Source: an uncultured Collinsella sp. (GTDB lineage Bacteria > Actinomycetota > Coriobacteriia > Coriobacteriales > Coriobacteriaceae). From it: 31,329 nucleotides of DNA. This document shows, piece by piece, positions 8,559 to 15,188 of the stretch (position 1 is the stretch's first letter; every line of letters starts with the position of its first letter). A program made the translations under genes and the position numbers. The notes beneath the pieces are model-generated. The model worked only from the letters and a program-made list of their open reading frames with translations. It did no database searches and was not told the origin of the DNA. The stretch spans positions 1 to 31,329 of the forward strand of contig UQIV01000028.1 of NCBI GenBank assembly GCA_900541205.1. The letters are read 5' to 3'.

Positions 8559-9002
8559 TTAAGCCTCCAGCTCAATCTTCGTGGGGTTCTGGGCAGCATG
8601 CGGATGCTCGGCACCAGCGTAGACCTTAAGCTTGGTCATCTGGGCACGGCCGAGGGTGGTCTTGGGCAGCATGCCGCGAACGGCGCGCTCGATGACCTTC
8701 TCCGGGTGCTTCTCCATAGCCTGGCGGAAGCTCTCAGCCTTGAGGCCGCCGTTGTAGCCGCTGTGGCGATAATAGGTCTTCGTGTCGGCCTTGTTACCGG
8801 TAAGCTGGACCTTATCGGCGTTGATGACGACAACGAAGTCGCCGCAGTCGCTGTTGGGCGTGAACTGGGGCTTGTTCTTACCGCGCAGGATCATTGCGAT
8901 CTGGGTGGCAAGACGGCCCAGGACAGCACCATCGGCGTCGACGAGAACCCAGTTGCGCTGGACCTCGCCCTGCTTGGCGTAGTGAGTCGATTTCGAAATC
9001 AC
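8559..9002 (-). CDS. rplM: 50S ribosomal protein L13
   Basis: A 147-residue large-subunit protein. Recognisable parts are RNWVLVDADGAVLGRLATQIA, the LRGKNKPQFTPN stretch, GDFVVVINADKVQLTGNK, YYRHSGYNGG, and AVRGMLPKTTLGRAQ. The start codon is GTG at 9002, supported by GGAGGAG 5 nt upstream and by the family N-terminus. It is the first gene of the rplM-rpsI operon and lies behind the promoter at 9069-9096. Confidence 0.97.
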   Translation of the reverse strand: MISKSTHYAKQGEVQRNWVLVDADGAVLGRLATQIAMILRGKNKPQFTPNSDCGDFVVVINADKVQLTGNKADTKTYYRHSGYNGGLKAESFRQAMEKHPEKVIERAVRGMLPKTTLGRAQMTKLKVYAGAEHPHAAQNPTKIELEA

Positions 9003-9068
9003 TTAGACTCCTCCATGTACAGTACGTGTTGTTACAGAGATTCACGGGGCTCTGCAAGTAACCCGTCC

Positions 9069-9096
9069 ATATTACCCCGCTCGCCGTACGAGTCAA
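9069..9096 (-). promoter_or_regulatory. Strong promoter of rplM-rpsI
   Basis: On the minus strand TTGACT (9096-9091), a 16-bp spacer, and TAATAT (9074-9069). Both hexamers are close to the sigma-70 consensus, and the start would lie about 60 nt before rplM. Confidence 0.75.
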
Positions 9097-9195
9097 CAGG
9101 TATTTTGGCTCCGACCAGAGTTTCTGCACATGTCATCCACGAGCCGTGATTTTCCAGCTCTTTAGCTGTTGTCATCTTTTGAAGGTTCGCCGTCG

Positions 9196-10074
9196 CTAGC
9201 GCTCAACGAACTCTTGGATTTCCGCGAGCAGGCGCTTTGCCTCCTGACGTCCCTGGATATACAGGTCCAAAAGCTTTGCCGGATCGTGCTCGACATGGCC
9301 GACCTCGACCGGCTTTTGCGGAGCAACGACCAACGCACGGCCCTCGCGCTCATACTTCCACAGGTGCATGCGCTGGATGTTGTAACGGTCGTGGCGCGTC
9401 TCGATAGCCTCGAGCAGATAGGGGTAGTCGGCATAACGCGCACGCGCGGCCGGCAAAAACTCGTAGGGCTTTTTCTCATACGAACGGTCCTGCGTGACGA
9501 TGACAACCGCGCGGTCGAAGCCCGCCTCCTCGAGCACATGCTCGATAGGAACCGAATCGGCTACGCCGCCGTCGACGTATTTGTGCCCGTCAATCTCGAC
9601 CGGCGGCGTCACCAGCGGCAGCGACGTCGAGGCGCGAACAGCGTCGAGGTCAAGTACGGCGCTTTTGACCGGCAGGTACGTGGCGGTTCCAAACAGCATG
9701 TCCGTCGCGACGGCGTACATCTCGATGGGGCTCGCGTCGAACGTCTCGTTGTCAAAGGGATCCAGGTGGTCCTGGACATCGTTGAAGATAAAGTCGTAAC
9801 CCACAATGGAGCCCGTAGACGCAAACGATGCGGCGCCCATGAAGCGGCTGTCGTTGCAGAAAGCCAGGTTGATGCGGTTGGCACGGCCGATCTGGTGCGA
9901 CTTATAGTTCACGCCGTTGAGGGCGCCGGCCGATACACCGTAGACAGCCGGAATCTCAACGCCAGCCTCCATGAGAACGTCGAGCACGCCCGCGGTAAAC
10001 TGCCCGCGAAAACTACCGCCCTCCAAGACGAGCGCGACCTTGCCGGCGTTCTTTGCCTTATCTTCTGCAGTCAT
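9196..10074 (-). CDS. Patatin-like phospholipase (RssA/YjjU type)
   Basis: A 292-residue protein of the bacterial patatin family, predicted serine acyl hydrolase acting on lipids. The oxyanion loop LEGGSFRGQF is at residues 17-26, the nucleophile elbow GVSAGA has S48, and the catalytic aspartate is D168 in VDGGVADS, so the Ser-Asp dyad is complete. No signal peptide or membrane segment is visible, so it is probably cytoplasmic or peripheral. The ATG at 10074 follows an excellent AGGAGGTC. It is a single gene between the ribosomal operon promoter and the repeat-rich region next to ssrA. The natural substrate is unknown. Confidence 0.9.
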   Translation of the reverse strand: MTAEDKAKNAGKVALVLEGGSFRGQFTAGVLDVLMEAGVEIPAVYGVSAGALNGVNYKSHQIGRANRINLAFCNDSRFMGAASFASTGSIVGYDFIFNDVQDHLDPFDNETFDASPIEMYAVATDMLFGTATYLPVKSAVLDLDAVRASTSLPLVTPPVEIDGHKYVDGGVADSVPIEHVLEEAGFDRAVVIVTQDRSYEKKPYEFLPAARARYADYPYLLEAIETRHDRYNIQRMHLWKYEREGRALVVAPQKPVEVGHVEHDPAKLLDLYIQGRQEAKRLLAEIQEFVER

Positions 10075-10158
10075 ATTGACCTCCTGCGATTGCGTTTTGG
10101 CCTTCTTCTACCCAGTTTTGGGATGGCGAGCGCATGGGTTTTTCAAGGCGGCAAGTGA

Positions 10159-10211
10159 AGCGGAAAGTGTGTCCCAGTTTGAGGCGAGATTCCGGGATGC
10201 GCTTTCCGCTT
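10159..10211. repeat. Imperfect palindromic repeat
   Basis: AAGCGGAAAGTGTGTCCC (starting at 10159) and the reverse complement of the segment ending at 10211 (AAGCGGAAAGCGCATCCC) match at 15 of 18 positions. A third partial copy, GGGAAAGCGCGTCCCACT, follows at about 10222-10240. This looks like a short interspersed palindromic (REP-like) element and has no coding content. Confidence 0.55.
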
Positions 10212-10253
10212 GGACCGCCATTGGGAAAGCGCGTCCCACTCTGCGTCACTGAG

Positions 10254-10300
10254 GCGTTTTCCTAACGCCCGCGCCCTGCACAGAGTTCGATTCTCCGCGG
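10254..10300 (+). repeat. 47-bp direct repeat, copy 1, containing a tmRNA T-arm-like sequence
   Basis: Identical over 47 bp to 10467-10513. It ends with GAGTTCGATTCTCCGCG (10283-10299), which is the T-arm sequence of the adjacent tmRNA but on the opposite strand to the tmRNA gene. No complete tRNA can be folded around it. The 166 bp between the copies holds GC-rich hairpins and no gene. Confidence 0.7.
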
Positions 10301-10446
10301 TTTTGGAGGATCCGTTGACGGGCTGGGATCGGGAGCAGACGCGGGATCGACATCGCATCTATATAGGGTTGAGGCTTTGCGCGGAGAATCCGCGTATTTG
10401 CTTCGCAAATCCGCGCCGGCTTCGGCCGCCTGTCGGCGCCCTCGCC

Positions 10447-10486
10447 CGCGGGCTAAAAACGCTTACGCGTTTTCCTAACGCCCGCG
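10447..10486. repeat. Hairpin at the edge of repeat copy 2
   Basis: CGCGGGC (10447-10453) pairs with GCCCGCG (10480-10486), and inside it AAAACGC pairs with GCGTTTT around a TTAC loop. Copy 1 of the 47-bp repeat lacks the left half of this hairpin. Confidence 0.5.
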
Positions 10487-10513
10487 CCCTGCACAGAGTT
10501 CGATTCTCCGCGG
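10467..10513 (+). repeat. 47-bp direct repeat, copy 2, next to the ssrA terminator
   Basis: The second copy of the repeat at 10254-10300. Its end, 10496-10512, is exactly complementary (17 nt) to the T-arm part of the tmRNA gene (10579-10595), so a read-through tmRNA transcript would carry an antisense copy of its own T-arm. Confidence 0.7.
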
Positions 10514-10526
10514 TATCTGTAAGTAA

Positions 10527-10559
10527 TAAAAAAGCAGGTAGGTGCGTTTACCTACCTGC
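10527..10559 (-). terminator. Rho-independent terminator of ssrA
   Basis: On the minus strand GCAGGTAGGT (10559-10550), a 6-nt loop, ACCTACCTGC (10543-10534), then TTTTTTAT. The stem is a perfect 10 bp. It lies 10 nt beyond the CCA end of tmRNA. Confidence 0.9.
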
Positions 10560-10569
10560 CTGTAACTAT

Positions 10570-10933
10570 TGGTGGAGGCGCGGAGAATCGAACTCCGGTC
10601 CACGAAAGCCCCCTGATTGGCATCTCCAAGCTCAGTCGCTGGTTTAGTCTCGGACGCTTTGCGCGCAGCGACACGCTCGCGGCGTCCTAACCGGTTCGGT
10701 CTTAGCCTGCGCCATACCGATTACGTGCGCAGGAGCATTCCCCTAAAATGACGTCGCGCCGGTGTCGGGGAAATCACCGGGTTGACGCGCCGCTATAAAC
10801 TAAGCAGCGAGAGCCATAGGCTCAAAAGAAGAGTTGTTGTCAATTCAATTTGACGGTACCCCTGTTTAACGAGGCGAGGAGACCTCGGCTTGCTTCCTCT
10901 CTCAGAGCTATCGTGTCGAAACCAGTCGCCCCC
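10570..10933 (-). ncRNA. ssrA: Transfer-messenger RNA (tmRNA)
   Basis: A 364-nt one-piece tmRNA. The 5' end GGGGGCG (10933-10927) pairs with CGCCTCC (10580-10574) to form the acceptor stem, and the 3' end is ACCA, with CCA encoded (10572-10570). The hallmark CGACTGGTTTCGACA follows the 5' end, and the T-arm CGGAGTTCGATTCTCCG precedes the acceptor strand. The tag reading frame ends DNNSSFEPMALAA followed by TAG (10841-10800 on the minus strand); the exact resume codon is not certain. Role: rescue of stalled ribosomes with SmpB and tagging of the truncated peptide for proteolysis. Confidence 0.96.
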
Positions 10934-11170
10934 GAATGTCGGGAAAGTCTGGATGGCATTGGGCACGAGCACCCAACACCCGTCGACTTTTCAAGGAACA
11001 TGCGGGGCGAGCCCCGCTTGCGAAGTGTTATCTTACCACGTTCTGAAAGCGGACAGCTGTTCTATGCACGAGCTGTGAAGACCCCAATGTGCGCCGTACT
11101 TCGCACTTTTGCTACCGATCTCGTCACGTATATTTTCGCCAAGCAAAATTGACCCGTCGAAAGGACCGTT
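10934..11170. other. Divergent intergenic region between ssrA and a small hypothetical gene
   Basis: No gene seen. GCGGGG (11002-11007) and CCCCGC (11012-11017) form a hairpin with loop CGAG that would lie in the 5' precursor of tmRNA. A TTGAAA hexamer at 10994-10989 (minus) and a TAAGAT at about 11030 (minus) are possible promoter pieces, but neither has a well-spaced partner. The plus-strand gene at 11171 has a ribosome binding site (AAAGGA) but no clear promoter. Confidence 0.35.
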
Positions 11171-11605
11171 ATGGATACCAAGCAGCAACTCGTCAATGCC
11201 CTCGCAGGCCTGGGCTCAACCATTACCGAAGCTATGGATGTCATCGAGGGCTTTGTTCCCTGCGGACATCCCGCCCTCACGGTATCGAACGCCCTTGTTG
11301 CGCTGGACGCCGACGATAATGTAGCTCTCGCCCAGCAGCTTGAGACCGTCGAGGGCTTTATCGACCACGTGAGCGAGAACCGCGGCGTGGCCGCCTACCA
11401 CGGCATCGAGGTCGAGCTCGCGGGTCCCAAAGCCGATCTGTTCGCAGTAATCCGCGAGGTAGGCGCCCTTATGCAGACCGCAGGCGTCAAAAACACCCAG
11501 GTCAACGAGTGGGTCTACCGCAGCCTGGCAGCGCTAAACGATTCCGACGAAAAGGCAGCCGAGCAGCTCGCAGAAAGTCCCACCATTAAGGCCGAGCTTT
11601 TGTAA
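11171..11605 (+). CDS. Small hypothetical protein, mainly helical
   Basis: A 144-residue acidic protein that I do not recognise. No signal peptide, membrane segment or known catalytic motif is visible. The sequence suggests helices (TKQQLVNALAGLGSTITEAMDVI, LFAVIREVGALMQTAGVKN, and the Ala/Glu-rich C-terminal third). Residues around GFVPCGHPALTV contain the only Cys-His pair, and DFV-type metal motifs are absent. The ATG at 11171 has AAAGGA 6 nt upstream and no better alternative. It is transcribed away from ssrA and converges on the PIN toxin gene. The codon usage resembles the neighbours, so the gene is probably real and long resident. Confidence 0.7.
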   Translation: MDTKQQLVNALAGLGSTITEAMDVIEGFVPCGHPALTVSNALVALDADDNVALAQQLETVEGFIDHVSENRGVAAYHGIEVELAGPKADLFAVIREVGALMQTAGVKNTQVNEWVYRSLAALNDSDEKAAEQLAESPTIKAELL

Positions 11606-11614
11606 ATAGCAGAC

Positions 11615-11651
11615 GCGGGTCCCTTGGCGCATCGTCGTCCAAGAGGCCCGC
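11615..11651. terminator. Probable bidirectional terminator hairpin
   Basis: GCGGGTCCCTTGG (11615-11627) and CCAAGAGGCCCGC (11639-11651) pair at 11 of 13 positions between two convergent genes. No strong T-run follows on either strand, so efficiency is uncertain. Confidence 0.5.
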
Positions 11652-11663
11652 AAACAGTTCGCG

Positions 11664-12179
11664 TCAACCGATAGCCGCGCCGCCGCGTTCGGCCAAAGCA
11701 AGAATCGGCATCATTTGGCGCGGGGTCTTCGCTGCAAGATCGGCATGTTCGAGCAGCTTGAGATCGTTAGTCACCAAGTAATCGACCTGTGCGCGCTTGC
11801 ACGCGGCGAGCACCAAGTTGTCCTCGTAATCGCGATGGAGCGCTAAGTATTTGTCGGCCAGCCAAAGGTCCGCCGCATCTGCACCCACGGCCGTGGCGTT
11901 TTCGGTCATGTTCCGAACAAACGCCAACGCCGCATCGCCAATCGCGCGGGCAGAAGCCTCGTCGAGCGCTCCCCCGCTGGCAAGAACGCTACGCTTCAGC
12001 TCGTGTTGGACAACGTACAGCACGTCCTTGGCGATATGCACCGGAAAGAACAGCAATGCCCCCGTCTCCGCCGCCTGCCCAATAAACGCACGCGCGGCAA
12101 GCGACTCGGCATGGTCGACGCAAAACGAATCAACCCATACGTTGGCGTCCACCATTATTTTGAGGGGAGACCCGCTCAC
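11664..12179 (-). CDS. PIN-domain ribonuclease, toxin of a toxin-antitoxin pair
   Basis: A 171-residue PIN-domain protein. The first acidic residue of the nuclease site is in IMVDANVWVDSF near residue 11, further acidic residues are in the ADAADLWLADKYLALHRDYEDNLVLAACK region, and the C-terminal YLVTNDLKLLEH is the typical final PIN segment. Such proteins cut RNA and are silenced by the partner. The GTG at 12179 is chosen because it overlaps the antitoxin stop (GTGA, 4 nt) and has AGGGG upstream; a longer reading to 12308 would overlap the antitoxin gene out of frame and adds no PIN sequence. It is translationally coupled to the antitoxin. Confidence 0.85.
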   Translation of the reverse strand: MSGSPLKIMVDANVWVDSFCVDHAESLAARAFIGQAAETGALLFFPVHIAKDVLYVVQHELKRSVLASGGALDEASARAIGDAALAFVRNMTENATAVGADAADLWLADKYLALHRDYEDNLVLAACKRAQVDYLVTNDLKLLEHADLAAKTPRQMMPILALAERGGAAIG

Positions 12180-12529
12180 AGAATCATCCCCTTTTGGCGA
12201 TAGCGCTCGTCCATGGCTTCGGAATAGATTGCGTCCCAATCGCGATCGTCGGACACGGGCGACGTAGCGATGCCCAAATCTGCATAAAGCCGGTCTGCCG
12301 CTGCCCACGACGCGGCGAACGGAGTATCGTGCGCGACGGTCTGTTGCCGGCCATCAACGGCAGACAGCACTTCCTCGCACTGCCCACCACCCTGTGCGAC
12401 CTTGGCCACAACCTTTTTGATGAGGTCGGGCAGTGACCTGCCCGAAAGCTGCAACGCTTCCTCGGCGCGCTCTTTAACCGAGCGGTCTACGCGAACATTC
12501 ACTTGCGCCATGCTGCCAACGGTAGCCAT
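12176..12529 (-). CDS. RelB/DinJ-type antitoxin
   Basis: A 117-residue protein with an N-terminal ribbon-helix-helix DNA-binding region, MAQVNVRVDRSVKERAEEAL followed by LSGRSLPDLIKKVV, as in RelB/DinJ antitoxins. The acidic C-terminal half (DLGIATSPVSDDRDWDAIYSEAM) would bind the toxin. The start at 12529 is supported by AGGTGAGG 5-6 nt upstream; the earlier ATG at 12574 would lie within the promoter region. The partner is a PIN toxin rather than the usual RelE, a known mix of families. Autoregulation is likely through the palindrome at 12553-12565. Confidence 0.85.
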   Translation of the reverse strand: MATVGSMAQVNVRVDRSVKERAEEALQLSGRSLPDLIKKVVAKVAQGGGQCEEVLSAVDGRQQTVAHDTPFAASWAAADRLYADLGIATSPVSDDRDWDAIYSEAMDERYRQKGMIL

Positions 12530-12552
12530 CTCAACCTCACCTTCAGCATTTA

Positions 12553-12598
12553 CTAGCATTGCTAGCACGAGCATATATCCGAGCTAACATCTCGTCAA
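12553..12598 (-). promoter_or_regulatory. Promoter and operator of the antitoxin-PIN operon
   Basis: On the minus strand TTGACG (12598-12593), a 17-bp spacer, and TATGCT (12575-12570). Just downstream, over the expected transcription start, is the palindrome CTAGCA-T-TGCTAG (12553-12565), with further AGCAT half-sites at about 12545 and 12570. This is a good candidate site for autorepression by the ribbon-helix-helix antitoxin. Confidence 0.65.
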
Positions 12599-12599
12599 A

Positions 12600-12649
12600 C
12601 AAAAGAAGGCCTGCACCCTGGCGGCTGCGGTGCCGCCCGAATGCAGGCC
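12600..12649 (-). terminator. Terminator of the P-type ATPase operon
   Basis: On the minus strand GGCCTGCA (12649-12642) pairs with TGCAGGCC (12615-12608), with an inner GGCGGC/GCCGCC stem, followed by TTCTTTTG. It lies 20 nt after the ATPase stop. Confidence 0.85.
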
Positions 12650-12668
12650 ATATACTCAATCGAAAACG

Positions 12669-14744
12669 CTAACGCAGGTACGCCTTTGCGTTGCCCAGAC
12701 TGTAGGCGATCGTTGAGCCGTTGTGCAGCAGTGACGACGTCTGCGGAGTAATCATGCCGGTAATACCCAATGCCAACAGCGCCGAGTTGGTGAGCATCAC
12801 CTTGGAATACGAACTCGTCAGACGGTCGATAAGCCCCTGGCTCATGCGGCGTAGGCGCACGATCGCGGCGAGATCCGTATCGGTCAGGATGATATCGGCG
12901 ACCTCCTTGGCGATGTCGCTTCCGCCACCCATCGCCAGGCCCACGTCGGCCAAACCGAGCGCCGGCGAATCGTTGACGCCGTCGCCCACCATGGCAACAT
13001 GGCGTCCCTCACTCTTAATGCGCTCAACATACGCGTACTTGTCCTCGGGCAGCAGCTCGGCCTTAAACTCGTCGACACCTGCCTCGCGAGCAATGCGCTC
13101 GGCCGTGCGCTCCGAGTCGCCCGTGAGCATGACCACGTGCTTAACGCCCAACGCGTGCAAGTCGGCGATGGCCTCGCGGACCCCGGGCTTAAGCGGGTCC
13201 TCGATGCCGAGCACGCCCACAACGGTGCCATCGACCGCCAGGTACAGAGGCGACAAGCCCTGCATCTGGGACTCGATTTGCTCCTTAATGTCGGACTCGA
13301 GCTGCGCACCCTCATCCTCGAATACAAAGTGCGCCGAACCGATGATGGCGCGACGCCCTTCAATGGACGAAGCGATACCGTGCGCCACAATATACTCGAC
13401 AGCAGCGTGACGCTCGCGGTGCTCGAGCCCACGCTCTTGAGCAGCGTTGACCACGGCACGCGCCACCGGATGCGGGAAATGCTCCTCCAAGCAAGCGGAA
13501 AGGCGCAGGATCTCGTCCTCGCTCCAGCCATCGGTGGTGAGTACGCAGGCAAGACGCGGCTGCGCCTCGGTGAGCGTGCCGGTCTTATCAAACACAATGG
13601 TGTCGGCCTTGGCAAACGACTCAAAGTACTTTGCGCCCTTGACCATGACGCCCATCTTGGCGGCATCGCTCATAGCGGTCATGACGGCAACGGAACCCGT
13701 GAGCTTGAGTGCGCACGAGTAGTCGACCATCAGCGCCGCCGAGGTCTTGATGAGGCTACGCGTGGTGAGCGCAACCAAGCCCGCGAGCAGGAAGTTCCAC
13801 GGAACGATCTTGTTGGCAAGGTCCTCCATATGCGACTGGCCCTCGGACTTGAGCGAATCGGCCGTCTGCACGAGCGAGACGATCGAGCGGAGCTTGGTCT
13901 GCGCCGTATTGGCGCGCACGCGCACCAAGATGCTGCCGTCTTCCACGACGGTGCCGGCGAACACGTCGTCGCCCACGCTGCGCTCGACGGCCAGCGGCTC
14001 GCCGGTCAGGGTCGCCTGGTTGACCATGGCGCTCCCCCGCTCGACCACGCCATCGATGCAGATGGACATGCCGGTGCGCACGGCGACCAGATCGCCGGGC
14101 TCAAGCTCGGTCGCGGCAACGCTTACCTCGGTGTCGCCGACGACCTTTTGCGCCTTGTCGGGCACATCGAGCAGAGAATTGATGAGCTCGTTTTCGCTCA
14201 TGGCGCGGGTGTAGTCCTCGAGCAGCTCGCCCACGTTGAGCAGGAACATCGTCTGGCCCGCGGTGTCGACATCACGCTTGACGAACGAAATGCCGATGGC
14301 CGAAGCGTCGAGCACAGGAACGGTCAGGCGCGGCTGCGCCAGCTCATGAAGGGCGGCGCGCAAAAATGCCATGTAACCGGCCACGACAAACACCGCACGC
14401 AGCGGCGTAGGCAGGAACCAGCGGCGCGCGTAGTGGGCGCCGATAAGTGTGGCAAGATCCATGACGAGCTTGTGCTTGCGTGGCTCGAGTTGCATCACGT
14501 AGCCCGACTTGGCATCGGCGATAGCTTGAGCATCGAGCGCGCCCAAGGCATCGAGCACGCTCGCGCGGCGCGGCTCGTCGTACTCCAGCGCCATCTGGCC
14601 AATGCGGCCATACACGCGCACCTTGTGCACGCCATCGATGTCGCCGCCAAGCTTAAGAAGTGCATCGAGATCGCTCTCTGGCACAGGACCCGCCAATTGA
14701 AGACGGGTCCTGCCGGGGATCTCGCTGATAATCGAGAATCTCAT
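12669..14744 (-). CDS. Heavy-metal P1B-type ATPase with SCA motif
   Basis: A 691-residue membrane ATPase. Visible parts: an N-terminal HMA2-like domain without a CxxC pair (residues 1-60), TLTGEP at 245-250, the phosphorylation site DKTGT with D386, a PHPVARAV HP locus, the TGDSERTAERIA nucleotide region, and MVGDGVNDSPALGLADVG. The metal-binding transmembrane motif, normally CPC or SPC, reads SCA (343-345, DYSCALKL). The family exports or distributes transition metals across the cytoplasmic membrane; which metal cannot be told, and SCA members lack a firm assignment as far as I know. It starts 18 nt after the small membrane protein gene and is probably co-transcribed with it. The gene ends at a clear terminator. 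Confidence 0.92.
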   Translation of the reverse strand: MRFSIISEIPGRTRLQLAGPVPESDLDALLKLGGDIDGVHKVRVYGRIGQMALEYDEPRRASVLDALGALDAQAIADAKSGYVMQLEPRKHKLVMDLATLIGAHYARRWFLPTPLRAVFVVAGYMAFLRAALHELAQPRLTVPVLDASAIGISFVKRDVDTAGQTMFLLNVGELLEDYTRAMSENELINSLLDVPDKAQKVVGDTEVSVAATELEPGDLVAVRTGMSICIDGVVERGSAMVNQATLTGEPLAVERSVGDDVFAGTVVEDGSILVRVRANTAQTKLRSIVSLVQTADSLKSEGQSHMEDLANKIVPWNFLLAGLVALTTRSLIKTSAALMVDYSCALKLTGSVAVMTAMSDAAKMGVMVKGAKYFESFAKADTIVFDKTGTLTEAQPRLACVLTTDGWSEDEILRLSACLEEHFPHPVARAVVNAAQERGLEHRERHAAVEYIVAHGIASSIEGRRAIIGSAHFVFEDEGAQLESDIKEQIESQMQGLSPLYLAVDGTVVGVLGIEDPLKPGVREAIADLHALGVKHVVMLTGDSERTAERIAREAGVDEFKAELLPEDKYAYVERIKSEGRHVAMVGDGVNDSPALGLADVGLAMGGGSDIAKEVADIILTDTDLAAIVRLRRMSQGLIDRLTSSYSKVMLTNSALLALGITGMITPQTSSLLHNGSTIAYSLGNAKAYLR

Positions 14745-14762
14745 AGTTTGTGCCTGGGAGCG

Positions 14763-15008
14763 TTACTCGGCTGCCTCGTCAGCAGCGGCCTCGCTCTGGG
14801 TGATGTAGGCCGCCTCGGCAACCATGTCATCGACATTGGCCTTGGCCTGCTCGACCATGTCCTGGTAGCAGTTCTTGACGCGCATACCGCACGCGATGCC
14901 CTGCACGCAGGCGTTCTTTACCGGAGCGCTGGTGAGCAGCTTGATGCCAGCCGTACCAAGCAGAAAACCGCCACCGACAAGCAGGGTGTTAAACGTCGAC
15001 TTCTTCAT
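14763..15008 (-). CDS. Small membrane protein (DUF6110-like) paired with the P-type ATPase
   Basis: An 81-residue protein with one hydrophobic segment at the N-terminus (FNTLLVGGGFLLGTAGIKLL) followed by a Cys-containing stretch (NACVQGIACGMRVKNCYQD) and an acidic helical tail. It resembles the small proteins named DUF6110 that I recall next to HMA2-domain P-type ATPases; this is recollection, not a search. The ATG at 15008 has GGGAGAAG upstream; the longer frame from 15065 adds a non-family stretch. The three cysteines could help deliver metal to the ATPase, which is inference from the gene pairing. Confidence 0.7.
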   Translation of the reverse strand: MKKSTFNTLLVGGGFLLGTAGIKLLTSAPVKNACVQGIACGMRVKNCYQDMVEQAKANVDDMVAEAAYITQSEAAADEAAE

Positions 15009-15098
15009 GTTGCTTCTCCCTTTTGCCGCACAAGCGCGGCATGGTGCCTTAGCACCCGAGTTCATTAGTTTGCTCGAGCACGCTTTTGAGAACAGTTT

Positions 15099-15127
15099 AG
15101 TATAACTATTTGGTCAACAATGGCTAA
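15099..15127 (-). promoter_or_regulatory. Possible promoter of the metal ATPase operon
   Basis: On the minus strand TATACT (15104-15099) is a good -10 element; 17 bp upstream is a weak -35, TTAGCC (15127-15122). The stretch is AT-rich compared with its surroundings. A TTGACC lies between them but is too close to act as the -35. Confidence 0.4.
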
Positions 15128-15158
15128 CTTTTTGGAAACTATGGGGATGGACTCAATA

Positions 15159-15183
15159 TGACAAAGGGATTGTCCCTTTGTCA
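15159..15183. repeat. Interspersed palindrome, TGACAAAGGGA family, copy 1
   Basis: TGACAAAGGGA (15159-15169), loop TTG, TCCCTTTGTCA (15173-15183). The same arms with a CAG loop occur at 21456-21482. It lies directly after the stop of the ABC transporter gene and has no T-run. Confidence 0.8.
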
Positions 15184-15188
15184 CATTC

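Noticed and set aside
10254..10595. attL/attR pair of an element integrated at ssrA
   Set aside because: The T-arm copies are inverted relative to the tmRNA gene, whereas att repeats would be direct, and no integrase is nearby.
10210..10647. 145-codon plus-strand frame across the ssrA downstream region
   Set aside because: It runs through the repeats, the ssrA terminator and the tmRNA 3' end, with no ribosome binding site.
12999..15068. 689-codon plus-strand frame opposite the P-type ATPase
   Set aside because: The ATPase on the other strand has all catalytic motifs; the plus frame has a His/Arg-rich random composition.
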